From assembly GCA_963742715.1 (NCBI GenBank), contig CAVUMR010000002.1, positions 2,170,001 to 2,234,000 of the forward strand: 64,000 bases of DNA, read 5' to 3'. A model generated the notes under the pieces. It saw only the letters and a program-made list of their open reading frames with translations, was not told the DNA's origin and made no database searches. Source of the stretch: CAVUMR01 sp963742715 (lineage in GTDB: Bacteria; Actinomycetota; Actinomycetes; Mycobacteriales; Micromonosporaceae). The translations under genes and the position numbers were made by a program. Shown here piece by piece: positions 26,331 to 34,445 of the stretch; within the stretch, counting starts at the first letter, position 1, and each line of letters opens with the position of its first letter.

Positions 26331-27656
26331 ATGGCCACCACCGACCTCACCTCAGCCGCCGAGGCGGGCGATCCCGTCCCGGCCCGCGCGACCGGCGCGT
26401 TGTCGCTTTTTGCCGCCGCTGTACCGGTCCGCAAGCGCCCGCGCGACGAGCGGACCGCGGGTTCCGACGGCGTACGGCGGTCGGGCTTCGCCCGGCTCGT
26501 GCACGTCGTGCGCACCACCCGCGACGTGATCGCCGAGACCCTGCGTAATGCCTGGCGGGACCGCATTTTCGGGCTGTCCGCGGAGACCGCGTTCTGGGAG
26601 CTGCTGTCGCTGCCGCCGCTGCTCATCGCGCTGCTCGGCGTACTGGGCTACGCCTCCACGAAGCTGCCGATCGGTACCAGCGTGCGGATCCAGAGCAACG
26701 CGCTGGACATCGCCCGGGAGGTGCTCGCACCGAGCGTGGTGGACCAGATCATCGACCCGGTCGTGTCGGCCATCCTGGAAGGCGGCCGCGGTGAGGTCAT
26801 CGGGTTGGGCACGCTGCTCGCGCTGTGGGCGGGCTCCTCGGCCACCGCGACCTTCGTCAACACGATAACGATCGCGTACCGGCAGCGGGACCTGCGCAGT
26901 GCGCTGCGCAGCCGGTTGCTCGCGCTGTGGCTGTACGTACTGGCGGTCATCTCCGGCACGATCCTGCTGCCGGCGCTCGTGCTCGGCCCCGGCGAACTCG
27001 ACAGCCTGCTGCCGGAGAGCTGGCACGACGCCGGACTGAACGTGATCCGGTGGGGATACTGGCCGGTGGTCGGGCTGCTGGTGTTCGGCGCGATCAGCGT
27101 GCTGTACCACGTGGCGACGCCGATCCGGCTGCACTGGCGGCGGGCGTTCCCCGGTGCCGCGGTCGCACTCGCGCTGTTCCTGCTGCTGTCCTACGGCCTG
27201 CGGGCGTACATCGGCGCGATCGCCGGCCGGCTGCACGTGTACGCGACGTTGTCCGCGCCGATTCTCGCGCTGCTGTACTTCTACGTGCTGGCGTTCGCGA
27301 TCCTGCTCGGAGCGGAGTTCAACGCGACGCTGGAGGCGCGCTGGCCGCGGGGCACCCGGCGGCGGCCACTGGAGGTCATCCGGGACGTGATGCGGGCCCG
27401 GCGCGAGCGGGCGAGCGCGGCCGCGGAGCTGGACGGGGCCACCGCTGCGGCGACCGACCCCGAGGCCCATGCCACACCGGTCGGGGACGAACCGGTCGGG
27501 GACGAACCGGTCGGGAACGAGTCGGTCGGCAACGAACCGGTCGGGCCCCGGGCGGTCGGAGCTGAGCAGGTCGGGATCGAGCCGGCCGGACCGGGCCCTG
27601 AAGCCGGGTCCGACCGGCCGCGACAGGCGTCGGATCAGCGCCTGAGGGACTCGTAG
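26331..27656 (+). CDS. YihY/virulence-factor BrkB family membrane protein
   Basis: Integral membrane protein of 441 residues, six hydrophobic segments between about residues 95 and 335, with the family's L-S-A-E-T-A-F-W-E-L-L-S-L-P-P-L start and Y-F-Y-V-L-A-F-A-I-L-L-G-A-E-F-N-A end. Role unknown; the early suggestion that this family is RNase BN has been withdrawn. The C-terminal tail has V-G-D-E-P/V-G-N-E-P pentapeptide repeats from a 15-base DNA repeat. Its end overlaps the convergent DUF3039 gene by 22 bases. Confidence 0.87.
   Translation: MATTDLTSAAEAGDPVPARATGALSLFAAAVPVRKRPRDERTAGSDGVRRSGFARLVHVVRTTRDVIAETLRNAWRDRIFGLSAETAFWELLSLPPLLIALLGVLGYASTKLPIGTSVRIQSNALDIAREVLAPSVVDQIIDPVVSAILEGGRGEVIGLGTLLALWAGSSATATFVNTITIAYRQRDLRSALRSRLLALWLYVLAVISGTILLPALVLGPGELDSLLPESWHDAGLNVIRWGYWPVVGLLVFGAISVLYHVATPIRLHWRRAFPGAAVALALFLLLSYGLRAYIGAIAGRLHVYATLSAPILALLYFYVLAFAILLGAEFNATLEARWPRGTRRRPLEVIRDVMRARRERASAAAELDGATAAATDPEAHATPVGDEPVGDEPVGNESVGNEPVGPRAVGAEQVGIEPAGPGPEAGSDRPRQASDQRLRDS
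27477..27551. repeat. 15-bp tandem repeat in the YihY tail
   Basis: CCGGTCGGGGACGAA and diverged copies, five units from 27477. In the plus frame they read P-V-G-D-E or P-V-G-N-E; the divergence between copies suggests this array is older than the exact 18-bp array at 19486. Confidence 0.8.
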
Positions 27657-27853
27657 ATCTCCTTGCACCGCGGGCACACCGGCGAGCCGGGCTTCGGCAC
27701 CTTGGTCACCGGGAACTTCTCCCCGCACAGCGCGACCACGAAGCTGCCCATCACCGCGCTCTCGGCGATCTTGTCCTTCTTCACGTAATGGAACATGTCC
27801 GGCCCGGTGTCGGTGGTGCTCTCGGCCGGGCGGACGTCGGTCTGCGTACTCAC
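27635..27853 (-). CDS. DUF3039 small protein
   Basis: 72-residue conserved actinobacterial protein. It contains C-G-E-K-F near the centre and C-P-R-C near the end, a likely zinc site, and ends in Y-E-S-L-R-R. GTG at 27853 has GGGAGG upstream. Function unknown. Adjacent convergent YihY and DUF3039 genes are a conserved arrangement in actinobacteria. Confidence 0.85.
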   Translation of the reverse strand: MSTQTDVRPAESTTDTGPDMFHYVKKDKIAESAVMGSFVVALCGEKFPVTKVPKPGSPVCPRCKEIYESLRR

Positions 27854-27949
27854 GATCTCGTTACCTCCCGAGCCACCAGTGTCGCAGCCGATCCGCCGGC
27901 CGCACACCGGCCGGGGCGTCGCCCGGTACCCCGGTCCGCCGCAAGTACC

Positions 27950-28915
27950 GTGAGCAGCGTGGACGACGGGATCAGGTACGGCGCCGAGGTGGCGGACGCG
28001 CTGCGGGCCGGGCAGCCGGTGGTGGCGCTGGAGAGCACGCTCATCGCGCACGGCCTGCCGCGCCCGGACAACCTGCGGGTCGCCGCCGACATCGAGCGGA
28101 CGGTACGGGACGCCGGCGCGGTACCGGCCACCATCGGGGTCATCGCCGGTACCCCCGTGGTCGGCCTGTCCGAGCCGGAGCTGGCCCGGCTGGCCGGGAC
28201 CGGCCCGGACGCCGGTGACCCGGTCGCGAAGCTGTCGGTACGCGACCTTGCGGCCGCGGCCGCACTGGGGGTCGACGGCGCCACCACGGTCGCGTCGACC
28301 GCGGCGATCGCGGCAGCGGCCGGCATCGAGGTGTTCGCCACCGGTGGGCTGGGCGGGGTACACCGGGACGCCCGGCAGAGCTGGGACGAGTCCGCGGACC
28401 TGACCACGCTCGGCGGGACCCCGATCTGTGTGGTCTGCGCGGGAGTGAAGTCGATCCTGGACGTGGCCGCGACCCTCGAGCGGCTGGAGTCGCTCGGCGT
28501 GACCGTCCTCGGCTACCAGACCGACCGGTTCCCCGGTTTCTATCTCACCGACTCCGGATTCGCCCTGGACTGGCGGGTGTCGACCGCGCGGGAGGTGGCC
28601 GCCGCGCTGATCGCCCGGCAGCGCCAGGCCGTCCATCGCGGTGCCGTGGTGGTGGCCAATCCGCTGCCGGTCGACGAGCAGCTCGATCCGGACCTGCACG
28701 ACCGGGTACTGGCCGACGGGCTGGCCCGGTTGGCCCGCGACGGCGTACACGGCAAGGCGGTCACGCCGTACCTGCTGGACCACTTCCACCGGGCCACCGG
28801 CGGGCAGAGCCTCACCGTGAACGTGCGGATCATCCTGCGCAACGCCGACCTGGCCGCCCGGATCGCGGTCGCCGCACGGGCCGGCCGGTCCGAGCAGGCG
28901 GTCCCGGCATCGTGA
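27950..28915 (+). CDS. psuG: Pseudouridine-5'-phosphate glycosidase
   Basis: Cleaves pseudouridine 5'-phosphate to uracil and ribose 5-phosphate in pseudouridine breakdown. 321 residues, normal length. Family motifs: V-A-L-E-S-T-L-I-A-H-G-L-P near the N-terminus, A-K-L-S-V-R-D-L with the active-site Lys region, V-F-A-T-G-G-L-G-G-V-H-R, and C-A-G-V-K-S-I-L-D. GTG at 27950 is used; another in-frame GTG lies three codons later and neither has a strong ribosome site. The stop overlaps the start of the PfkB kinase gene (GTGA), forming the psuG-psuK pair. Confidence 0.92.
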   Translation: MSSVDDGIRYGAEVADALRAGQPVVALESTLIAHGLPRPDNLRVAADIERTVRDAGAVPATIGVIAGTPVVGLSEPELARLAGTGPDAGDPVAKLSVRDLAAAAALGVDGATTVASTAAIAAAAGIEVFATGGLGGVHRDARQSWDESADLTTLGGTPICVVCAGVKSILDVAATLERLESLGVTVLGYQTDRFPGFYLTDSGFALDWRVSTAREVAAALIARQRQAVHRGAVVVANPLPVDEQLDPDLHDRVLADGLARLARDGVHGKAVTPYLLDHFHRATGGQSLTVNVRIILRNADLAARIAVAARAGRSEQAVPAS

Positions 28916-29814
28916 CCGTGCCGCCCGGCCGGGTGGTCGTGGTGGGCGACCTGGTCACCGACGTACTGGCGGTGCTCTCCGGGCCGGTCGCGGCCGGTAC
29001 CGACACGCCCGCCCGGATCCAGTTCACCGCCGGTGGCTCGGCGGCCAACACCGCGGCCTGGTTCGCCGCGCTCGGCGTACCGGTGACCCTGGTCGCCGCC
29101 GCCGGCACGGATCCGGCCGGCGGGGACCGGATCGCGGAGCTGACCGCGGCCGGTGTCGACTGCGCGATCCGCCGGCACGAGGACGCGGTGACCGGCACCG
29201 TGGTGGTACTGGCCGGCAACGGTGACCGGAGCATGCTGTGCGACCGCGGCGCCAACGCGCTGCTCCGACCGTCCGATGTGGACAATGCGCTGGCCGCGGC
29301 TCCGGACGCGGTACACCTGCACCTGTCCGGCTACACGCTCTTCGACGACCGGTCCCGACCGGCCGGGCTCCGGGCACTGGCCGCGGCGCGACAGGCCGGC
29401 CGCACGGTCAGCGTCGACGCGGCGTCCGCCGGGCCGCTCACCTGGGTCGGCGCGGAGACCTTCCTGGCTTGGGTACACGGGGTGGATCTGCTGCTGGCCA
29501 ACGCCGACGAAGCGCGGGTACTGGCCGGCTCAGGCTTGTCCACCGGGCCGGAGGAGCTGGCCGCCCGACTCGCGTCCGCCTGCCGGTACGCCGTGATCAA
29601 GCTGGCCGAACACGGCGCGGTGTGGGCCGGCGGCGGTGCCACCGTGCGGTGCCGGGCCGAGCCGGTGACGCTGGCCGATCCGACCGGAGCGGGGGACGCG
29701 TTCGCGGCCGGTCTGCTGACCGCCTGGTTGGCCGGTGCGGATCCGGCCGGGGCGCTGGCCGCGGGTGCCCGGAGTGGGGCCAGAGCGGTGACCCGGGTGG
29801 GCGCCCGACCCTGA
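28912..29814 (+). CDS. psuK: PfkB-family carbohydrate kinase, probable pseudouridine kinase
   Basis: Ribokinase-fold kinase, 300 residues. G-G-S-A-A-N-T-A near residue 40 is the N-terminal PfkB signature and D-P-T-G-A-G-D-A-F-A-A-G near 255 the C-terminal one with catalytic Asp. Translational coupling to psuG by a 4-base overlap makes pseudouridine the most likely substrate, giving pseudouridine 5'-phosphate for PsuG. Substrate assignment is inference; another nucleoside or sugar is possible. Confidence 0.82.
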   Translation: MTVPPGRVVVVGDLVTDVLAVLSGPVAAGTDTPARIQFTAGGSAANTAAWFAALGVPVTLVAAAGTDPAGGDRIAELTAAGVDCAIRRHEDAVTGTVVVLAGNGDRSMLCDRGANALLRPSDVDNALAAAPDAVHLHLSGYTLFDDRSRPAGLRALAAARQAGRTVSVDAASAGPLTWVGAETFLAWVHGVDLLLANADEARVLAGSGLSTGPEELAARLASACRYAVIKLAEHGAVWAGGGATVRCRAEPVTLADPTGAGDAFAAGLLTAWLAGADPAGALAAGARSGARAVTRVGARP

Positions 29815-29836
29815 CCCGGTACCGACGCGCGGCCGG

Positions 29837-29875
29837 ATCAGTTGCCGGTATCAGTTGCCGGTATCAGTTGTCGGC
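29837..29875. repeat. 13-bp direct repeat, three copies at a gene end
   Basis: ATCAGTTGCCGGT repeated from 29837 with the third copy slightly changed. The array includes the stop codon and last codons of the minus-strand DUF3099 gene, so each copy carries an in-frame or shifted TGA on that strand. Confidence 0.7.
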
Positions 29876-30235
29876 GTCGATGACCCGCTGCTCCGGCGCG
29901 GTCTCGGGCAGGGTGCGCGGGGCCGGCAGGTCCTTCGTCGGCTCGTGCCCGCGGCCGTGCAGCCGGGCGCCGAGCGTGTACTCCTTGCGCGGCGGCCGGT
30001 CGTTGGCGATCAGCACCGCCATCCACGGCAGCAGCACCATGCCGGCGATGGTCAACGGGAGGAACAGCCAGAGCATCGGCGCCTGTACGGCCACCAGAAC
30101 CGCGGCGGTGATCAGGCAGACCACCCGCAGCCCCATCATGGTGGCGTACCGGATCTGCCGGGACCGGAGTTGATCGTGCTGACTGGTGTCGGCATCGGTG
30201 ATCACAACCGGCCGGCGCTGCGCCACGCGCTTCAC
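29864..30235 (-). CDS. DUF3099 membrane protein
   Basis: 123-residue protein with two transmembrane helices (about residues 38-55 and 60-80) and a hydrophilic C-terminal tail. The N-terminal I-T-D-A-D motif and the R-Y-A-T-M-M lead-in are usual for DUF3099. Function unknown. The GTG at 30235 follows GAGGAGG at 12 bases, slightly long; a GTG 13 codons upstream would place that ribosome site inside the gene. Confidence 0.78.
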   Translation of the reverse strand: MKRVAQRRPVVITDADTSQHDQLRSRQIRYATMMGLRVVCLITAAVLVAVQAPMLWLFLPLTIAGMVLLPWMAVLIANDRPPRKEYTLGARLHGRGHEPTKDLPAPRTLPETAPEQRVIDADN

Positions 30236-30445
30236 GATGGGCGTGCCTCCTCGGGTACCCCTCGATCCTGCCACCCGGTTCGCGCCGGCCGACGGCCGGT
30301 CACACCGGACCCGATGACCTCACCAGGCACCGAAACCCACCGTACGCCGCCGCCCGGACACACTCCACGATCGCGGCGGCCAGCGGGGGTGGCAGCGCGC
30401 GGGCGGAGGCCGGCGGGCGGCGCGAGTGGCGGCGAGCGGCCCGGG

Positions 30446-31027
30446 CTAGCCGGCCACCTTCGCGGCCTTCGCCTCGGCCTTCATCCGCTGCTTGTACTCG
30501 CGTACCCGCAGCAGCGAGTGCTCGTCGGTGATGTCGGCGACCGAGACGTACGAGCCGTCCGCGCCGAACTGCCCGGCCGCCTCGCGCCAGCCGTCGGGCT
30601 GCACCCCGGCCTGCTTGCCGAGCAGCGCGACGAAGATCTGCGCCTTCTGCTTGCCGAACCCGGGCAGTTCCGCGACCCGCTTGAGCAGTTCCCTGCCGTT
30701 CGGCGCGTCCGACCAGATGCGCGCGGTGTCGCCGTCGTACCGGGCCACGATGAGCCGGCAGGCCTCCTGTACCCGGGCTGCCATCGCCTTCGGGAACCGG
30801 TGCAGCGCCGGCCGCTGGCCGAAGATCGCGGTCAGCGCCTCCGGGTCGTACTCGGCGATCTCCCGCGCGTCCGGTTCGTGCCCGAGCCGGAGCACCAGGT
30901 CGTACGGGGCGCTGAACGCGCGTTCCAGCGGTACCTGCTGGTCGAGGACCATCGCGATCACCAGCGCCAGCGGGCTGCGGTCCAGCAGCTCGTTCGCGGC
31001 GGGTTCGACAGGGAGCGAGAACGCCAC
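30446..31027 (-). CDS. HhH-GPD-type base excision DNA repair protein
   Basis: 193-residue member of an actinobacterial branch of HhH-GPD DNA glycosylase-like proteins. The helix-hairpin-helix is visible as L-P-G-F-G-K-Q-K-A near residue 115. I-A-M-V-L-D-Q-Q-V-P-L-E-R-A-F near residue 25 corresponds to the first conserved helix. No C-terminal iron-sulfur cysteines are present. The lesion recognised is unknown. GTG at 31027 is chosen for its AGGAGG ribosome site 5 bases upstream; the frame extends 18 codons further. The C-terminus is Lys/Ala-rich. Confidence 0.82.
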   Translation of the reverse strand: MAFSLPVEPAANELLDRSPLALVIAMVLDQQVPLERAFSAPYDLVLRLGHEPDAREIAEYDPEALTAIFGQRPALHRFPKAMAARVQEACRLIVARYDGDTARIWSDAPNGRELLKRVAELPGFGKQKAQIFVALLGKQAGVQPDGWREAAGQFGADGSYVSVADITDEHSLLRVREYKQRMKAEAKAAKVAG

Positions 31028-31173
31028 GGTGGCCTCCTGTTGTCCTGGGGGTACCCCGCCATCCTGCCCTGCGACCGGCACCGGTGTACGGCTGCCCGGT
31101 GGATGACTGCCCGGTGGATGGCTGCCCGGTGTACGCCTGCCCGGTGTACGTCACGCCGGCCGACTGACGGAGG

Positions 31174-32682
31174 ATGGCCGGCGTGACCGCACCGTCCCCT
31201 CTGCTCGACGCCGCCGACCTCGAGCGGCTGCGCGAGGCTCTGACCGCCGCCCGGTACACCGGAGAGGGCATCACCGCCCGACTCGGTACCGAGGTCACGG
31301 TCGCGCTCGGGCGCAACGACTTCCGAGCGGTGGTACGCGCGACCGCCGATGCCGCCGATCCGCTCGCCACCCTGGTACGGCTGTTCGTGTGCGGTACCAC
31401 CGAGCCGGAGCCGGCCGTGGCGGCGGCGCTGCGCCCACTGCCGGTGGCCACCGCCCTGGCGGCCGGGCTCGTCGAGCGGGCCGGTACCGGCGTGCGGGCG
31501 GCCGTGGATCTGCACCCGTACGAGGACTGGTGGCTGCTCGCGGACCAGTCCCAACTCCTCCGGCCGGGACCGCTGCGGGCCGATCACGTACTGGGCGTGG
31601 GCGGTGCCTCCAGCACGCTGGCGCTGGCCACCATCCGTACCCCGGTGGACGCCGCGCTGGACCTGGGTACCGGCTGCGGGGTGCAGGCCCTGCACCTGTC
31701 CCAGCAGGCGAATTCGGTCACCGCGACCGACGTGAACCCGCGGGCGCTGCGGTTCGCCGCGACCACGGCCGCCCTCAACGGCCTGTCCTGGGAACTGCTG
31801 GCCGGCGACCTCGCCGCGCCGGTCGCCGGACGGCGGTTCGACCTGGTGGTGAGCAACCCACCGTTCGTGATCGGTCCGACCGCCGACGTGCGGTTCAGCT
31901 ACCGCGACTCCGGCCGTGCCGCCGACGCGATCGGTGCCGAGCTGGTCGCGGCCGCCCCGGACCTGCTCACCGAGGGCGGGTACGCCCAGTTCCTGGCGAA
32001 CTGGCTGCACGTCGAGGGCGAGCCGTGGTCGGACCGGGTGGCCGGCTGGCTGGACGGCACCGGACTGGACGCCTGGGTGCTGCAGCGGGAGGTCACCGAT
32101 CCGGCTGCCTACGTGGCGCTGTGGCTCGGCGACGCGGGTGAGGCCGGCGACACCGGGCAGCGGGCCCGGTGGCTGGACTGGTTCGCCGAACAACGGGTCG
32201 AGGCCATCGGCTTCGGCCTCGTCACCCTGCGCCGGGGCGGGCACGCGGATCCGACGGTACGCATCGAGGAGCTGCGCCATCGGTACGACCAGCCACTCGG
32301 CACCCAGGTGCTGCCGTGGTTCGCCCGGGAGGACTGGCTACGGGCACATCCACCGGCCGCGCTGCTGGACGCGCGGCTGGTACGGGCCGACGCGCTGCGG
32401 CTGCACCAGGTCGCGGTACCGAGCTCCGCGCCGGACTCGGCCGGCTGGGAGGTCGGCACCCAACGGCTGCTGCTCGACGACGGTCTGCGCTGGTCGGACG
32501 AGGTCGACCCGCTCACCGTGATGCTGGTGTCCGGCTGTACCGGCGCGCTGTCGCTGCGCGAGCAACTAAGCCTGCTGGCGGCGGCGCACGAGGTACCCGA
32601 GGAGGAGCTGGCCGCGACCGCGGTACCGATCGTGTGCCGGCTGGTCGAGCGGGGCATGCTGCTGCCGGCGGGCGGCTCCTGA
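31174..32682 (+). CDS. Class I SAM-dependent methyltransferase (DUF7059-type N-terminus)
   Basis: 502-residue protein. A central Rossmann domain has D-L-G-T-G-C-G-V-Q-A for SAM and the N-P-P-F motif (V-V-S-N-P-P-F-V) typical of enzymes that methylate amide or exocyclic amino nitrogens, such as HemK/RlmG types. About 150 residues precede this domain and 220 follow, ending in a helical region resembling winged-helix. The target is unknown; ribosomal RNA or a release factor is possible by motif. The stop is directly followed by the dtd GTG, so the two are co-transcribed. Confidence 0.82.
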   Translation: MAGVTAPSPLLDAADLERLREALTAARYTGEGITARLGTEVTVALGRNDFRAVVRATADAADPLATLVRLFVCGTTEPEPAVAAALRPLPVATALAAGLVERAGTGVRAAVDLHPYEDWWLLADQSQLLRPGPLRADHVLGVGGASSTLALATIRTPVDAALDLGTGCGVQALHLSQQANSVTATDVNPRALRFAATTAALNGLSWELLAGDLAAPVAGRRFDLVVSNPPFVIGPTADVRFSYRDSGRAADAIGAELVAAAPDLLTEGGYAQFLANWLHVEGEPWSDRVAGWLDGTGLDAWVLQREVTDPAAYVALWLGDAGEAGDTGQRARWLDWFAEQRVEAIGFGLVTLRRGGHADPTVRIEELRHRYDQPLGTQVLPWFAREDWLRAHPPAALLDARLVRADALRLHQVAVPSSAPDSAGWEVGTQRLLLDDGLRWSDEVDPLTVMLVSGCTGALSLREQLSLLAAAHEVPEEELAATAVPIVCRLVERGMLLPAGGS

Positions 32683-33105
32683 GTGCGCGCGGTGGTACAG
32701 ACCGTGAGCCGGGCCGCGGTCACGGTGGACGGCGAGGTGGTCGGGGAGATTTCCGACGGTCTGCTGGTCCTGGTCGGGGTGACCCACTCCGACCAGCCCG
32801 CCGACGCCGAGCGGCTGGCCCGCAAGGTGTGGCAGCTGCGCATCCTGGACGAGGAGCGCAGCGCCGCCGACGTGGGCGCGCCGGTGCTGGTGGTCAGCCA
32901 GTTCACGCTGTACGGCGATGCCCGCAAGGGTCGCCGGCCGAGCTGGACCGCGGCCGCTCCGGCCGCCGTGGCGGAGCCGCTGGTGACCGCGGTGGTAGAG
33001 ACGCTTCGGTCACTGGGAGCGACGGTGGCCACCGGTCGATTCCGGGCTCAGATGCTTGTGGAGAGTGTCAATGTCGGCCCGCGTACGGTCCTTCTAGAAA
33101 CGTGA
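32683..33105 (+). CDS. dtd: D-aminoacyl-tRNA deacylase
   Basis: Removes D-amino acids (and glycine mischarged on tRNA-Ala) from tRNA, a proofreading step in translation. 140 residues, normal for the homodimer. The N-terminal M-R-A-V-V-Q-T-V-S-R-A type start, catalytic S-Q-F-T-L-Y-G-D near residue 78, and cross-subunit motif N-V-G-P-R-T near the C-terminus are all visible. GTG start immediately follows the methyltransferase stop. Confidence 0.94.
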   Translation: MRAVVQTVSRAAVTVDGEVVGEISDGLLVLVGVTHSDQPADAERLARKVWQLRILDEERSAADVGAPVLVVSQFTLYGDARKGRRPSWTAAAPAAVAEPLVTAVVETLRSLGATVATGRFRAQMLVESVNVGPRTVLLET

Positions 33106-33312
33106 CTAATCGGCCTTTATTCATACATAATGGGCGCCACGCGTACCCGCCGCAATCAGCGCCAAAGCTGACAGTAGCGACCGGTATCAATGCTTCACAT
33201 CGATCTCACAAGAGCCTCACTGGGGTTTCACGCACCTCCCACGACGCTGGTGACCACACGGAGCGATCCGCCAAAAAGGCGCGTGGTACACCGAATGGGG
33301 AGGCGACACCCG

Positions 33313-34341
33313 GTGGCCCTTCCGCTCACCGACACCGACTTCGACGACAGTTCGGGCAGCCCGGACACCGCCGACGACCGCGGATTATCGGCTGACCTTG
33401 TCCGGGCCTATCTCAACGGCATCGGCCGCACCCCCCTGCTGACCGCCGCCGGTGAGGTCGACCTGGCCAAGCGGATCGAGGCCGGCCTGTTCGCCGAGCA
33501 GCGGCTCGCCGCCTCCGGCTTCCACCGGCAGGCCGGACAGCACGACGCGGTGCCCCGGGACGCGCGGCTCCAGGAGGAGGACGCGCAGCTCCAGGAGGAT
33601 CTGGAGACGATCGTCGCCGAGGGCATGGCGGCCAAGACCCAGCTGTTGGAGGCCAACCTCCGTCTGGTCGTCTCCATCGCGAAGCGCTACACCGGACGCG
33701 GCATGCCGCTGCTCGACCTGATCCAGGAAGGCAACCTGGGCCTGATCCGCGCAGTGGAGAAGTTCGACTACACCAAGGGCTACAAGTTCTCCACCTACGC
33801 CACCTGGTGGATCCGGCAGGCGATCACCCGCGCCATGGCCGACCAGGCACGCACGATCCGGATCCCGGTACACGTGGTGGAGCACCTCAACCGGCTGGTA
33901 CGAGCCCGTCGCGATCTGGCCAACCGGCTCGGTCGCGAACCCCGGTACGACGAGCTGGCCGGCGCCGTTGGACTGCCGCCGTGGCAGGTCGTGGAGTTGC
34001 TCGGCTACGACCGGGAGCCGATCAGCCTCGATCACCCCATCGGGGCCGATCAGGACACCACGCTCGCCGATCTCATCACCGCCGACGCCGGCCCGGCCGA
34101 CACCCGCAACGCCATGCTGCTGCGGCATGCGGTCACCGACGTGCTCGCCACGCTCACCGAGCGGGAGCAGGCGGTCATCCGGCTGCGGTACGGCCTGGAC
34201 GACGGCCATCAGCGCACCCTGGACGAGGTCGGCCACGCCTTCGGCCTGTCCCGCGAGCGGATCCGGCAGATCGAGAAGACCACGCTGCTCAAGCTGCGCG
34301 ACCCGTCGCGGTCACACCAGTTGGCCGCGTACGTCGGTTAG
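33313..34341 (+). CDS. sigB: Group 2 sigma factor (SigB-like)
   Basis: Alternative sigma-70 factor close to the principal one but without region 1.1, 342 residues. Region 1.2 reads L-V-R-A-Y-L-N-G-I-G-R-T, region 2 is nearly identical to SigA of this window (N-L-G-L-I-R-A-V-E-K-F-D-Y, A-T-W-W-I-R-Q-A), and region 4 ends R-E-R-I-R-Q-I-E-K. GTG at 33313 is preferred because GGGGAGG ends 9 bases upstream; an ATG at 33295 would put that site inside the gene. A stress/stationary-phase role is usual for the family. The 207 bases upstream are relatively AT-rich but no clear promoter was found. Confidence 0.9.
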   Translation: MALPLTDTDFDDSSGSPDTADDRGLSADLVRAYLNGIGRTPLLTAAGEVDLAKRIEAGLFAEQRLAASGFHRQAGQHDAVPRDARLQEEDAQLQEDLETIVAEGMAAKTQLLEANLRLVVSIAKRYTGRGMPLLDLIQEGNLGLIRAVEKFDYTKGYKFSTYATWWIRQAITRAMADQARTIRIPVHVVEHLNRLVRARRDLANRLGREPRYDELAGAVGLPPWQVVELLGYDREPISLDHPIGADQDTTLADLITADAGPADTRNAMLLRHAVTDVLATLTEREQAVIRLRYGLDDGHQRTLDEVGHAFGLSRERIRQIEKTTLLKLRDPSRSHQLAAYVG

Positions 34342-34371
34342 ACCTCACCAGTACGGGACCTGGGAGCGGCT

Positions 34372-34399
34372 GTGGCCGGCGCGTTTTCGCGCCGGCCAC
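34372..34399. terminator. Terminator hairpin between sigB and the acetyltransferase gene
   Basis: GTGGCCGGCGCG, loop TTTT, and exact complement: a 12-bp stem between convergent genes, 30 bases after the sigB stop. It should serve both directions. Confidence 0.85.
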
Positions 34400-34445
34400 C
34401 CGTCTTCCTGGCCGGTGCTGGCCACCCCACCCGTTCGCGCCGGGG

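Noticed and set aside
33106..33312. Stress-type promoter for sigB in the AT-richer upstream region
   Set aside because: Several partial -35 and -10 words occur, but none has proper spacing, so I do not annotate one.
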